A stretch of 64,000 nucleotides of DNA, taken from contig NZ_NOKT01000007.1 in the NCBI RefSeq assembly GCF_002237655.1, positions 186,001 through 250,000 of the forward strand, written 5' to 3'. Position numbers and translations under genes: made by a program. The notes beneath the pieces are model-generated. The model was not told where the DNA came from. It saw nothing but the letters and a program-made list of their open reading frames with translations, and searched no databases. Shown in pieces: positions 1 to 8,102 of the stretch; the first letter of the stretch is position 1; each line of letters begins with the position of its first letter. Source of the stretch: Streptomyces sp. XY006. GTDB lineage: Bacteria > Actinomycetota > Actinomycetes > Streptomycetales > Streptomycetaceae.

Positions 1-139
1 GGTTGCCGAGGTAGAACTCGCTGATCTCGTCGCGCTGCGGGGCCGTCAGCAGTGCCGTGAAGAGGGTGATCACGACCACGGTCAGGAACAGCACGAACGT
101 CAGCTGCAGGCTGCGGTCGTCGATGGCGGCGGCGGTCAC
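1..139 (-). CDS. Solute:sodium symporter (SSS family), N-terminal fragment
   Basis: Only the first 46 codons are inside the window; the gene runs off the left edge. The visible part has a short polar head and one strongly hydrophobic helix (about residues 11-31), then the loop QRDEISEFYLGN. This is the start of TM1 and the adjacent loop typical of cation:acetate/solute symporters (ActP-like SSS family). The GTG start overlaps the stop of the DUF485 gene as GTGA; a second GTG lies one codon upstream. SSS permeases are very often encoded directly after a DUF485 protein, which supports the call. The substrate cannot be told from this fragment. Confidence 0.75.
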   Translation of the reverse strand, partial: MTAAAIDDRSLQLTFVLFLTVVVITLFTALLTAPQRDEISEFYLGN

Positions 140-585
140 CACGTGCGGAACCCCCGGGTGCCCGGCTGGACGGGCCGGCCGGTCCCCCCGGGCGGCGCGG
201 CGGACCGGGCCCGGCGGCTCGCGTTCTCGTGCTGCAGCCGGGAGCGCAGGCCCCGGGCGAGGGGATCCACCCGGGTGCGCATGTGCCGGACGTGGCACCA
301 GGCGGTCACGCCCATCACGGCGAACTGCCCCAGACCCAGGGCGAGTCCGACGGTGAGACGGCCGGACAGGGGCTGGTTCATCACCGCGGGGAGGAAACTC
401 GACAGCAGCACGTACAGCAGGAATCCGCCGGCCGACAGGACTGTCGCCCGGATGCCGAACCGGCGCTGCGCGCTACGCAGGGAGTGGAATTCCGGATGGT
501 CGGATATCCGGGACGGCGGAGTCTGTTCGGCGTGCGGATGGGGGAAGGGGGGATGGTCGTTCCGCCGCGGTGGGAATTCGGGCAC
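136..585 (-). CDS. DUF485 family small membrane protein
   Basis: A 149-residue protein with a proline/histidine-rich N-terminal tail, the DUF485-type entry EFHSLRSAQRRFG, two membrane helices (about 47-66 and 77-98), the segment WCHVRHMRTRVDPLA, and a basic C-terminal tail. DUF485 proteins accompany SSS-family acetate/solute permeases (YjcH with ActP in E. coli); their exact role is unclear. The GTG start at 585 was chosen for the AGAAGG ribosome site 7 nt upstream; the frame stays open further upstream but that stretch has no DUF485 character. Its stop overlaps the symporter start, so the two are co-translated. Confidence 0.8.
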   Translation of the reverse strand: MPEFPPRRNDHPPFPHPHAEQTPPSRISDHPEFHSLRSAQRRFGIRATVLSAGGFLLYVLLSSFLPAVMNQPLSGRLTVGLALGLGQFAVMGVTAWCHVRHMRTRVDPLARGLRSRLQHENASRRARSAAPPGGTGRPVQPGTRGFRTW

Positions 586-1058
586 AGGCGCACCTTCTTC
601 GCTGCTTCGTGCCCCGCACTCGACCCCGTCGAGTCGGTGTCGCGCCCGGCTGGCGCACAGGGTGGAGGGACGCCGGACACACTGAGGGGGTGCGGGCTTC
701 GTGGGGGGTTCGTGAAACCGGGACGACTCACTGCTCGGAAACACGCGTACGGCCCGGGGCGCGGTGTGCGGGTCCCCGGCCGGCCCTGGCCACGGGTGGT
801 GGCGAGGCCGGAAGCGGAGTATGTCAGTGCCGTGCTTGAGCCATCAACTGTGCGGATCAACGGCATGACGGGTGTGGCTCGTTCGCCCCCTGTCATGGCT
901 CCGGAGATCCCGTGACGGCCTGCGGGAAAAGGGCGCTCGACGTGTGGTGCGGACCTCTACCCCCGGCAGGCTGGCCGAAATACGCCACCGCTGCGGCGTA
1001 AGGCGGCGCACGGCAGCGGGTGGGCGTGCACCGGGGCCGGGGGCCTAGGGTGGGCGGT
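586..1058. other. Intergenic region, no gene recognised
   Basis: 473 bp between the divergent DUF485 and HAD genes. It should hold promoters in both directions. Open frames here have no family resemblance. The stretch around 835-880 is less GC-rich than its surroundings. GAGCCA and TGGCTC form short distant arms around 838-880, but this is weak. I see no convincing -35/-10 pair, RNA gene or strong hairpin. Confidence 0.5.
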
Positions 1059-1553
1059 GTGAGCGACGAGCGCAGCAAGGCCCCACTGGCCGTCTTCGAC
1101 CTGGACAACACCCTCGCCGACACCGCGCACCGGCAGCGGTTCCTGGAGCGCAGGCCGAAGGACTGGGACGGGTTCTTCGATGCGGCGCCGCAGGACGGGC
1201 CGCTCCCCGAGGGCATCGCGCTGGTCGAGGAGAGCGCCCGGGAGTGCGAGATCGTCTACCTCACCGGACGGCCCGAGCGCTGCCGGCGCGACACACTGGA
1301 CTGGCTCGCGGCCCAGGGGCTGCCCGAGGGCCGTGTGTACATGCGGCGGGACGCCGACCGCCGGCCCGCCCGGTTCACCAAGCTGGAGATCCTCAAGCGG
1401 CTCGCCCGCACGCGCGAGGTGCGTGTCCTCGTGGACGACGACGAACTGGTCTGCGAGGACGCCCGGCGCGCGGGCTTCACCGTCGTACGGGCCGACTGGG
1501 CGGACCGGTCCGCCGAGATGAAGGCGGCGCAGGAGCGCGAAGGACGCACCTGA
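1059..1553 (+). CDS. HAD-superfamily hydrolase / acid phosphatase-like
   Basis: A 164-residue protein. HAD motif I is FDLDNTLAD (D14 nucleophile, D16 acid/base), motif II is YLTGRPE, a lysine in FTKLEILKR can serve as motif III, and VLVDDDELVCED is motif IV. With a minimal cap it resembles small polynucleotide-kinase-3'-phosphatase/acid phosphatase-like HADs. The substrate is not predictable. GTG at 1059 is preferred because the frame before it is low-complexity; an in-frame GTG at 1050 is the alternative. It stands alone, convergent with the dodecin gene. Confidence 0.8.
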   Translation: MSDERSKAPLAVFDLDNTLADTAHRQRFLERRPKDWDGFFDAAPQDGPLPEGIALVEESARECEIVYLTGRPERCRRDTLDWLAAQGLPEGRVYMRRDADRRPARFTKLEILKRLARTREVRVLVDDDELVCEDARRAGFTVVRADWADRSAEMKAAQEREGRT

Positions 1554-1614
1554 GAGCCGGGCCGGCGGGGCGAGGGCGCCCCACCGCGATCCGGCGGCCC
1601 GGCCCGGGCCCCCC

Positions 1615-1656
1615 GTCCCCTACTCGGACCCCTCCGTCCCCTACTCGGACCCCTCC
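1615..1656. repeat. 21-bp perfect tandem duplication over the dodecin 3' end
   Basis: Two identical abutting 21-bp units (1615-1635 and 1636-1656). The right-hand unit contains the last codons and TAG stop of the dodecin gene, and the left-hand unit repeats the same sequence just after the stop. Confidence 0.9.
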
Positions 1657-1856
1657 AGCCGGAAGCCCACCTTGAGCCCCACCTGCCAGTGCGCGATCCG
1701 GCCCTCCTCCAACTGGCCGCGCACCTGCGTCACCTCGAACCAGTCCAGGTTGCGCAGGGTCTGCGAGGCCCGGTCGATGCCGTTGCGGATGGCCTGGTCG
1801 ACGCCGTCGGGCGAGGTGCCCACGATCTCCGTGACCCGGTAGGTGTGGTTCGACAT
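1641..1856 (-). CDS. Dodecin
   Basis: A 71-residue protein matching dodecin throughout: TYRVTEIVGTSPDGVDQAI near the start, the conserved tryptophan in LRNLDWFEVTQVRGQ (isoalloxazine/CoA contact region), and the closing strand IAHWQVGLKVGFRLE. Dodecins form dodecameric hollow spheres that bind and buffer flavins (and CoA) in the cytoplasm. Length is typical. ATG at 1856 with AAGGAG upstream. It lies just downstream of the ergothioneine operon on the same strand but 114 bp away, so it probably has its own promoter. Its last codons are duplicated in tandem downstream. Confidence 0.93.
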   Translation of the reverse strand: MSNHTYRVTEIVGTSPDGVDQAIRNGIDRASQTLRNLDWFEVTQVRGQLEEGRIAHWQVGLKVGFRLEGSE

Positions 1857-1970
1857 GCCGCTGCTCCTTGGTGAGTGACGGGTGTACCACGCGTCACTCC
1901 ACCGTGCCCCACGCGGCGGCGAAGCGCGAGACGTCGCCCGCGCCGCGCCGCCGTGCGGGGCCCGCCGGTG

Positions 1971-2933
1971 TCAGCGCGCCACGCTCAGCGACAGCGCGAA
2001 CCGGCCGGCGGTGTCCGTCCACCAGTGGGACAGCTCCAGCCCCGCCGCCGACAGTTCCGCGCGCACGCCCTCCCGCCGGAACTTCGCCGACACCTCGGTG
2101 CGCATCTCCTCGCCCGCCGCGAAGTCGACGGCGAGGTCGAGCGCCGGCACCTTCACCGTCTGCGCCGTACGGGAGCGCAGCCGCATCTCGATCCACTCGT
2201 GCTCGGCGTCCCACCGGGCCACGTGGTCGAACGCGCCGGGCTCGAAGTCGGCGCCGAGCTCACGGTTGATCACGGTCAGCACGTTCCTGTTGAACGCGGC
2301 CGTCACCCCGGCCGCGTCGTCGTAGGCGCGGACCAGGACCTCCTCGTCCTTGACCAGGTCCGTGCCGAGCAACAGGGCGTCGCCCGGGGTGAGCAGGGCC
2401 CGTACGGACGCCAGGAACGCGGCGCGCTCGGCGGGCAGCAGGTTGCCGATCGTGCCGCCGAGGAACGCCACCAGCCGGGGCCCCGGCGTGTCCGGCAGCG
2501 TGAGCTCCGCCGTGAAGTCGGCGATCAGCGCGTGCACGTCCAGCCCCGGCCGCTCGGCGGCGAGCGCCTGCCCGGCCTGGGTCAGGGCGCTCTCGCTGAC
2601 GTCGACCGGGACGTACGTGCGCAGATCCGTCAGGGCGTCCAGCAGGTGCCGGGTCTTCTCGGAGGAGCCGGAGCCCAGCTCGACCAGGGTGCGGGCCCGG
2701 GCCGCCGTGGCGATGTCCCCGGACCGGGCGATCAGGATCTCCCGTTCGGCGCGGGTCGGGTAGTACTCGGGCAGTTCGGTGATCTTCTCGAACAGGTCGC
2801 TGCCGTGGGCGTCGTAGAACCACTTGGGCGGCAGCGTCTTGGGGTGGCCGGTCAGGCCGCGCTGGACGTCGGCGCGCAGGGCGGCGTCCGTGGCGTCCTC
2901 GGGCAGCGTGCGGGTGAGGTGGAACGGACTCAC
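1971..2933 (-). CDS. egtD: L-histidine N(alpha)-methyltransferase EgtD
   Basis: A 320-residue SAM-dependent methyltransferase that trimethylates histidine to hercynine, the first step of ergothioneine synthesis. Diagnostic segments are [19 protein letters not shown] and [15 protein letters not shown] (histidine-binding N-terminal part), [19 protein letters not shown] (SAM glycine loop), and [12 protein letters not shown]. Length equals that of mycobacterial EgtD. The GTG start overlaps the egtC stop as GTGA. It is the last gene of the egtABCD operon. Confidence 0.97.
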   Translation of the reverse strand: MSPFHLTRTLPEDATDAALRADVQRGLTGHPKTLPPKWFYDAHGSDLFEKITELPEYYPTRAEREILIARSGDIATAARARTLVELGSGSSEKTRHLLDALTDLRTYVPVDVSESALTQAGQALAAERPGLDVHALIADFTAELTLPDTPGPRLVAFLGGTIGNLLPAERAAFLASVRALLTPGDALLLGTDLVKDEEVLVRAYDDAAGVTAAFNRNVLTVINRELGADFEPGAFDHVARWDAEHEWIEMRLRSRTAQTVKVPALDLAVDFAAGEEMRTEVSAKFRREGVRAELSAAGLELSHWWTDTAGRFALSLSVAR

Positions 2934-3718
2934 GTGACGGGCTCCTTCGCGGACGGCGTGCGGGTCTCGGCCGGCTCCTTCAGCGGGGTGAGCAGCACGT
3001 CGGTGCGGCTCGCCGCGAGCAGTGTGCGGTCGGGGACCTGTTGCCAGTGCGGGTCGTCGTCGTAGGGCTCGGAGGCCACGACGGTGCCGCCGCCGGGCCG
3101 GGTGAGGTAGTAGAGGGTGTCGCCCCAGGCGGTCGCGGTGATCGTGTCGCCGTTGGTGAGCAGCAGGTTGAGCCGGGAGGCGGGGGCCGCCGCGGCGACC
3201 TCCAGCACCGTGTCGGCCAGGGCCTGGCCCTCCTCGTCACCGCCGCGCAGTCTGGCCAGGACCAGAGCCCAGACGAGCGCCGAGTCGTTGCGGGCTTCCA
3301 GTGACAGCAGGTCCGCAGCAGGCAGGGTCGAGGTGAGCGGGGCGAGCGAGTCCGGCCAGCCCCGGACGGCGCCGTTGTGGCTGAACAGCCAGGCTCCGGT
3401 GCCGAAGGGGGCGGCGGCGGCTTCCTGGTCCGCTCCGGGCATCGTCGCGTCGCGCACCGCGGCGAGCAGGGCGGTGGTGCGGACGACGCGGGTGAGGTCG
3501 GCGAACGACTGGTCGGCCCAGATCGGTCCGGCCCGGCGGTAGCGGGCCGGGACCGGGTCTGCGTCGGCGTACCAGCCGACGCCGAATCCGTCGGCGTTGA
3601 CCGTGCCGTACTGCTGGTGCCGGGGTGCCCACGACTGCCGGTACAGCCCGTGCGGGGGTTCCACCAGGAACCGGCCCAGCGGCTGAGCGGGCCCCACGTA
3701 GGCGATATGCCGGCACAT
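2930..3718 (-). CDS. egtC: Ergothioneine biosynthesis amidohydrolase EgtC
   Basis: A 262-residue class II glutamine-amidotransferase-fold protein. After removal of the initiator Met, Cys2 of [10 protein letters not shown] is the N-terminal nucleophile. [13 protein letters not shown] and SHNGAVRGW are the substrate-binding loops of the Ntn fold. EgtC hydrolyses the gamma-glutamyl bond of the hercynyl-gamma-glutamylcysteine sulfoxide intermediate. Its ATG overlaps the egtB stop as TGATG, which fixes the start; upstream in-frame sequence is only the antisense-quality shadow of egtB. Confidence 0.95.
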   Translation of the reverse strand: MCRHIAYVGPAQPLGRFLVEPPHGLYRQSWAPRHQQYGTVNADGFGVGWYADADPVPARYRRAGPIWADQSFADLTRVVRTTALLAAVRDATMPGADQEAAAAPFGTGAWLFSHNGAVRGWPDSLAPLTSTLPAADLLSLEARNDSALVWALVLARLRGGDEEGQALADTVLEVAAAAPASRLNLLLTNGDTITATAWGDTLYYLTRPGGGTVVASEPYDDDPHWQQVPDRTLLAASRTDVLLTPLKEPAETRTPSAKEPVT

Positions 3719-5070
3719 CAGGCGTCCTGTGAGCGGGCCGTGCGGAATCCGGAGAAGATCTGCCGGCGGATCGGGTAGTCCCAGTTGCGGAAGGTGCCCC
3801 GGCAGGCCACCGCGTCCACGGCGAACGAACCGCCGCGCAGCACCTTGTACTCGGGGCCGAAGAAGACTTCCGAGTACTCCTTGTAGGGGAACGCCTTGAA
3901 GCCCGGGTAGGGCAGGAAGTCGCTCGCCGTCCATTCCCACACGTCGCCGATCAACTGCCGCACGCCGAGCGGCGATTCGCCGGCCGGGTAGCTGCCGGCG
4001 GGGGCCGGGCGCAGGTGGCGCTGGCCGAGGTTGGCGTGCTCGGGGCCGGGGTCGGCGTCGCCCCACGGGTAGCGCATGGAGCGGCCGCCGGCCGGGTCGT
4101 GGCGGGCGGCTTTCTCCCACTCGGCCTCGGTGGGCAGCCGGCGCCCGGCCCAGCGGGCGTAGGCGTCGGCCTCGTACCAGCTCACGTGCACCACCGGCTC
4201 CTGCGCCGGGACGACCTCCGTGACGCCGAAGCGGCGGCGCAGCCACTGCCTGCCCTCGCGCCGCCAGAACAGCGGGGCGGTGATGCCGTGGGCGCGGATG
4301 TGCGCCCAGCCCTGCGGTGCCCACCAGCGGGGCTCGGTGTAGCCGCCGTCCTCGATGAACGCCTGGTAGGCGGCGTTGGTCACGGGGGTGGTGTCGATGA
4401 AGAACGGTGCCACCTCGCGCCGGTGCGCGGGGCGTTCGTTGTCCAGGGCCCACGGCTCGTTCGAGGTGCCCATCGTGAACGGGCCGCCCGGCACGAGGAC
4501 TTCGGCCGGGCCGGTGAACAGCGTCACCGGCTCCGGGTCCGGGGCGGTCAGGGCCGGCGGGCCCGTGCGCAGCTGATGGGTGATCAGCATGGTCTCGTCG
4601 TGCTGCTGTTCGTGCTGGGCGATCATCCCGAAGGCGAACCCGGCCTCGGTCAGCCGCGTCCCGTCAAAGGCCGCCCGCTCCAGCACGTCCAGCGCCCGCG
4701 CGCGCACGTCGGCCGCATAGGCGCGCGCCTCAGCGGGAGCCAGCAAAGGCAGTTTCGGCCGCTCGGCACGCGGGTGCTCGAAAGCGTCGTAGAGGCTGTC
4801 GATCTCCGGCCGTATCGCCTCCTGCCCGGCAACGGCCCGCAGCAGCCACTGCTCCTCCTGATTGCCGATATGGGCCAGGTCCCACACCAGCGGCGACATC
4901 AGCGGTGAGTGCTGTGCGGTGAGGTCGGGCTCCTCGACACAGCTCGTCAGCAGCGTGGTCCGCTCGCGGGCGACGACCAGCGAGGCGACCGCGCGCTCAC
5001 GCAGCGCCTCGGGGTCGGCCGTACCGGCGGTGCCGGTGCCGGGGGCGACGGCGGGGGAGGGCTCGGTCAT
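3718..5070 (-). CDS. egtB: Ergothioneine sulfoxide synthase EgtB
   Basis: A 450-residue non-haem iron enzyme that oxidatively joins gamma-glutamylcysteine (or cysteine) to hercynine. The N-terminal DinB-like half carries the three iron-ligand histidines: one in LVWDLAHIGNQEEQW and two in MIAQHEQQHDETM. The C-terminal half is an FGE-sulfatase domain (VPGGPFTMGT, LPTEAEWEKAARH, GDVWEWTASDF, VLRGGSFA). Length is normal. ATG overlaps the egtA stop (ATGA). Confidence 0.97.
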   Translation of the reverse strand: MTEPSPAVAPGTGTAGTADPEALRERAVASLVVARERTTLLTSCVEEPDLTAQHSPLMSPLVWDLAHIGNQEEQWLLRAVAGQEAIRPEIDSLYDAFEHPRAERPKLPLLAPAEARAYAADVRARALDVLERAAFDGTRLTEAGFAFGMIAQHEQQHDETMLITHQLRTGPPALTAPDPEPVTLFTGPAEVLVPGGPFTMGTSNEPWALDNERPAHRREVAPFFIDTTPVTNAAYQAFIEDGGYTEPRWWAPQGWAHIRAHGITAPLFWRREGRQWLRRRFGVTEVVPAQEPVVHVSWYEADAYARWAGRRLPTEAEWEKAARHDPAGGRSMRYPWGDADPGPEHANLGQRHLRPAPAGSYPAGESPLGVRQLIGDVWEWTASDFLPYPGFKAFPYKEYSEVFFGPEYKVLRGGSFAVDAVACRGTFRNWDYPIRRQIFSGFRTARSQDA

Positions 5071-6368
5071 GGGCGGTAGTCCTTCTCGTGGGCGCGACCG
5101 TCCGTGCCGCGCTGTCGGTCGAGCAGGTCGTCGGCGGGGCAGCGGCCCAGCACGACATGGCGGTCCAGATAGGCCGTGACGGCCTCGACGACCTCGTCAG
5201 CGGCGCCGAGCCTGGGCAGGGCGTCCAGCGCGGTCGTGAAGCACGTGACGGCGACCTCGCGCAGTTCGGCGTCGGCCAGCCCGGAGCGGGCCGCGTCGAG
5301 CCACAGCGGGTTGTGCGGCGCGGGCAGCCCCAGGGTCCGCTCGGCGAGCGGCTTCACGGCCCGGTAGGCGGTCTCGGCGGCCTCCGGGTCGTCGAACAGC
5401 GCCGCCACCACCGCCAGCGGCACGATCCAGCCGTCGTCGCCGGGCTGCGCGTCGATCATGCGCAGCTCCAGATGGCCGCGTGGCCTGACCGGCGGGAACA
5501 GGGTGGTGACGTGGTAGTCGAGGTCGGCCCGGGTGGGCGGCCGGGGCGCGCCGGTGCGGATCCACTCCCGGAAGGTGAGCCCCTCCGGGACCTCCCAGGG
5601 CGCACCGTCGTGCCGCACGCACATCACGGGGGCGTCCAGCACGTGCCCGGCCCAGGCGCCGCGCGGGTCGGCGTCCAGGGGCGGTCCGCCCGCCCGTCCG
5701 GCGCCGATCCTGGTCCACAGCAGCTGCCGCGTGGACAGCCAGCCGGTGGGCCGGTGCCCGGCGAGCGGCGAGTTGGCGAACACCGCCACCAGGACCGCGC
5801 CGAGGTGGTGGGCGAGCCACCAGCGCCGTACGTGGCCGAGGGGGCCGGGCTCCTCGTGGCCGGCGTCCAGGCACACCTGCACGGAGGCCGACGTGCACAT
5901 CATGGCGCGGCCGGCCGGACCGGTGCGGTCCAGGCTTGCCTCCATGGCGTCGTAGCGCGGCTCGTGCAGATACCGGCGGGGTTCGTGCCAGGGGTCCTGG
6001 CCGAGGCCGACGAGGGCGAGACCGTCCTCGCGCAGCACCGCGCGGACGGCGTCCAGGTCGGCGGAGACGGTGCGGACGACCTCCGTCAGGGAGGCGGCGG
6101 GGGGCGAGCTCAGCTCCAGCTGGCCGCCGGGCTCCACGGTGAGCGCCGACCTCAGAGGCAGGGTCCGCAGTGCGGCGTAGGCCGCTGCGAGTCGTTCGTG
6201 TGAGACGGGGAGCTGCGGTGCGCGCAGCTCGTGGACGAGCCATTCCACCTCGACCCCGAGGCGGCGTGGCGGGCCGGTCTTGAAGCAGATGCCGCGGACC
6301 AAGGCCTCGACGTCTGCCTCGGTCAACTGGGTGCGTGGCTCGGTACAGCCACCTACCGAATCGGACAT
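5067..6368 (-). CDS. egtA: Ergothioneine-pathway glutamate-cysteine ligase EgtA
   Basis: A 433-residue member of the glutamate-cysteine ligase family 2. RRLGVEVEWLVHE is the N-terminal ATP/Glu-binding strand, VEPGGQLELSSPP the conserved substrate segment, and MCTSASVQVCLD and RGHLELRMIDAQP further family blocks. EgtA makes gamma-glutamylcysteine for EgtB. ATG at 6368 is supported by AGGAGG 8 nt upstream; a longer in-frame extension to 6473 has no such site. First gene of the operon egtA-egtB-egtC-egtD. No egtE (C-S lyase) is present nearby. Confidence 0.95.
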   Translation of the reverse strand: MSDSVGGCTEPRTQLTEADVEALVRGICFKTGPPRRLGVEVEWLVHELRAPQLPVSHERLAAAYAALRTLPLRSALTVEPGGQLELSSPPAASLTEVVRTVSADLDAVRAVLREDGLALVGLGQDPWHEPRRYLHEPRYDAMEASLDRTGPAGRAMMCTSASVQVCLDAGHEEPGPLGHVRRWWLAHHLGAVLVAVFANSPLAGHRPTGWLSTRQLLWTRIGAGRAGGPPLDADPRGAWAGHVLDAPVMCVRHDGAPWEVPEGLTFREWIRTGAPRPPTRADLDYHVTTLFPPVRPRGHLELRMIDAQPGDDGWIVPLAVVAALFDDPEAAETAYRAVKPLAERTLGLPAPHNPLWLDAARSGLADAELREVAVTCFTTALDALPRLGAADEVVEAVTAYLDRHVVLGRCPADDLLDRQRGTDGRAHEKDYRP

Positions 6369-6660
6369 GTCGGGATCCTCCTGAGATTCCACCATGCCAC
6401 CGGTCCGGGCTCTTCGGCGGCCCGGGCCGGGATCACTCGTCCCACCCAAGACGATGCGAGCCGTTCGGCACAAGGGGGCGAAGCGGGACGTTCCGGGTTG
6501 GTAATCCTTGTCGCTCCGGCGTTTCCCGGCCCTTTACCCGGGTGTTTTCCGGCCGCGGAAACTCCGTTGCGGCACCGTTCCGCATCGACCACGATGGCCG
6601 CGTGAGCACGACAAGTCAGGCCGCGCGGCGCGTGGTCACGGCGCGCACGGGGGTGGCGCC

Positions 6661-7518
6661 GTGAGCGCGCGCCTGCGCGGCATCGCGCGGCAGACCGAGC
6701 AGATCGTGGCCGAGGGGGCCTACCGCGCTCCCGGCGGGCACGAGGTGCCGATCGCGGCGCGGCTGCGGGCGGCGTGCGAGGGCACGCGGATCCACGGACC
6801 GGAACCGGTCCCCGTGTCAGCCGTCCGGGTGACGCGCACGGTCGTCGAGGTCACCGGCGAGAGCAGCCTGGAGGCCGCCCGCCGGCTGGGCGGGCAGGTG
6901 GCCGTCCTGAACTTCGCCTCGGCCCGCAATCCGGGCGGTGGCTACCTCAACGGCGCCCAGGCCCAGGAGGAGGCGCTGTGCCGAGCCTCGGCGCTGTACG
7001 CCTGCCTCCTGCGAGCCCGGGCGTTCTACGACCACCACCGGGCCCACCGCGACCCGTTCTACACGGACCGCGTCATCCACTCACCGGGTGTGCCCGTCTT
7101 CCGCGACGACCGCGGGGAACTGCTGGACGAGCCGTACACCGCCGGTTTCCTGACCGCGGCCGCGCCCAACGCCGGTGTGGTGCTGCGCACCGCGCCCGAA
7201 CGGGCGTCCGAGCTGCCGGGCGCCCTGGCCGTCCGGGCCGAACGGGTCCTGGAGACGGCCGCCGCCCACGGCTACCGCGGGCTCGTCCTGGGCGCCTGGG
7301 GTTGCGGCGTGTTCCGCAACGACCCGGCGCAGGTGGCGGGGGCGTTCCACGGGCTGCTGGGCCCGGGCGGACGGTTCGCCGGAGCCTTCGACCACGTGGT
7401 GTTCGGGATCCTGGACCGCACGAGGGACCGCGCGGTGCTGGGTGCGTTCGAGAAGGTGCTCGGTGGCGGTCGCGCGGCCGGTCCGGGCCGTGGCGCCGGC
7501 GTTCAGCTCCAGCCGTAG
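6661..7518 (+). CDS. TIGR02452 / microbial PARG-like (macro-type ADP-ribosyl hydrolase) protein
   Basis: A 285-residue protein of the bacterial poly(ADP-ribose) glycohydrolase type. LNFASARNPGGGYLNGAQAQ followed by EE (about 84-104) gives the PARG GGG-x(6)-QEE signature with its catalytic glutamates; YDHHRAHRDPFY and GAWGCGVFRNDP are further family blocks. It is expected to remove ADP-ribose from cytoplasmic targets. GTG at 6661 follows a GGGGGTGG stretch and overlaps the stop of a possible 20-codon upstream ORF (6602-6664). Its last 16 bp overlap the convergent MazF-like gene. Confidence 0.85.
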   Translation: MSARLRGIARQTEQIVAEGAYRAPGGHEVPIAARLRAACEGTRIHGPEPVPVSAVRVTRTVVEVTGESSLEAARRLGGQVAVLNFASARNPGGGYLNGAQAQEEALCRASALYACLLRARAFYDHHRAHRDPFYTDRVIHSPGVPVFRDDRGELLDEPYTAGFLTAAAPNAGVVLRTAPERASELPGALAVRAERVLETAAAHGYRGLVLGAWGCGVFRNDPAQVAGAFHGLLGPGGRFAGAFDHVVFGILDRTRDRAVLGAFEKVLGGGRAAGPGRGAGVQLQP

Positions 7519-7949
7519 CGTTCCTGCAGTCGGCGGCGGACCGCGTTGAAGCGCATGCGGTCCAGTGCGCAGGCCTCCCGGCGCATGCCGTCCTCGTGCA
7601 GACGCAGGACCCGGTCGACGTCGACCCAGGAGTCCCGGCCCGACCGGTCCCAGGGGCCGCTGCCGATCGGCACCCACTCCCGGTCGCCGTCGTGCCGCTT
7701 GCTGGACAGCTGCACGGCGAGGAACGTCCCGGTCGGCTCGCGGGCGACGACGAGCACCGGGCGGTCCTTGCCCCGCCCGTCGTTCTCCTCGAACGGCACC
7801 CACGTCCAGACGATCTCGCCCGGGTCGGGATCGCCGTCATGAGCGGGCGAGTACTCCGTGCGCACCCGGCCCACCTCGCGCGGATCGGCCTGGACGGTGG
7901 CGGAGGGGCCGTGGCGGCCCGGGGCGTTCTCATCGGTAGGCGCGGTCAC
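7503..7949 (-). CDS. PemK/MazF-like toxin-fold protein
   Basis: A 148-residue protein. After an acidic N-terminal tail of about 45 residues, the core has GEIVWTWVPFEENDGRGKDR, PVLVVAREPTG, LAVQLSSKRHDGD and DSWVDVDRVLRL, the strand order of the PemK/MazF endoribonuclease fold. No antitoxin-like small gene adjoins it, and many actinomycete members of this type are solitary, so a toxin role is not assured. Its 3' end overlaps the PARG-like gene by 16 bp on the opposite strand. Confidence 0.65.
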   Translation of the reverse strand: MTAPTDENAPGRHGPSATVQADPREVGRVRTEYSPAHDGDPDPGEIVWTWVPFEENDGRGKDRPVLVVAREPTGTFLAVQLSSKRHDGDREWVPIGSGPWDRSGRDSWVDVDRVLRLHEDGMRREACALDRMRFNAVRRRLQERYGWS

Positions 7950-8102
7950 GGGGGCACCCTAGAGGCTGCCCGTGTGACCCCGCCCGACGGGGCACCCGCC
8001 GCTCACCGCGCCCGGCCGGCCACGCACGAGCGCGCCACGACGGGCCCGGGGCCCCGCTCCGGCCCGGCCGGCCACGTGCCGGGACCCCACCGCCCGGGCC
8101 GC

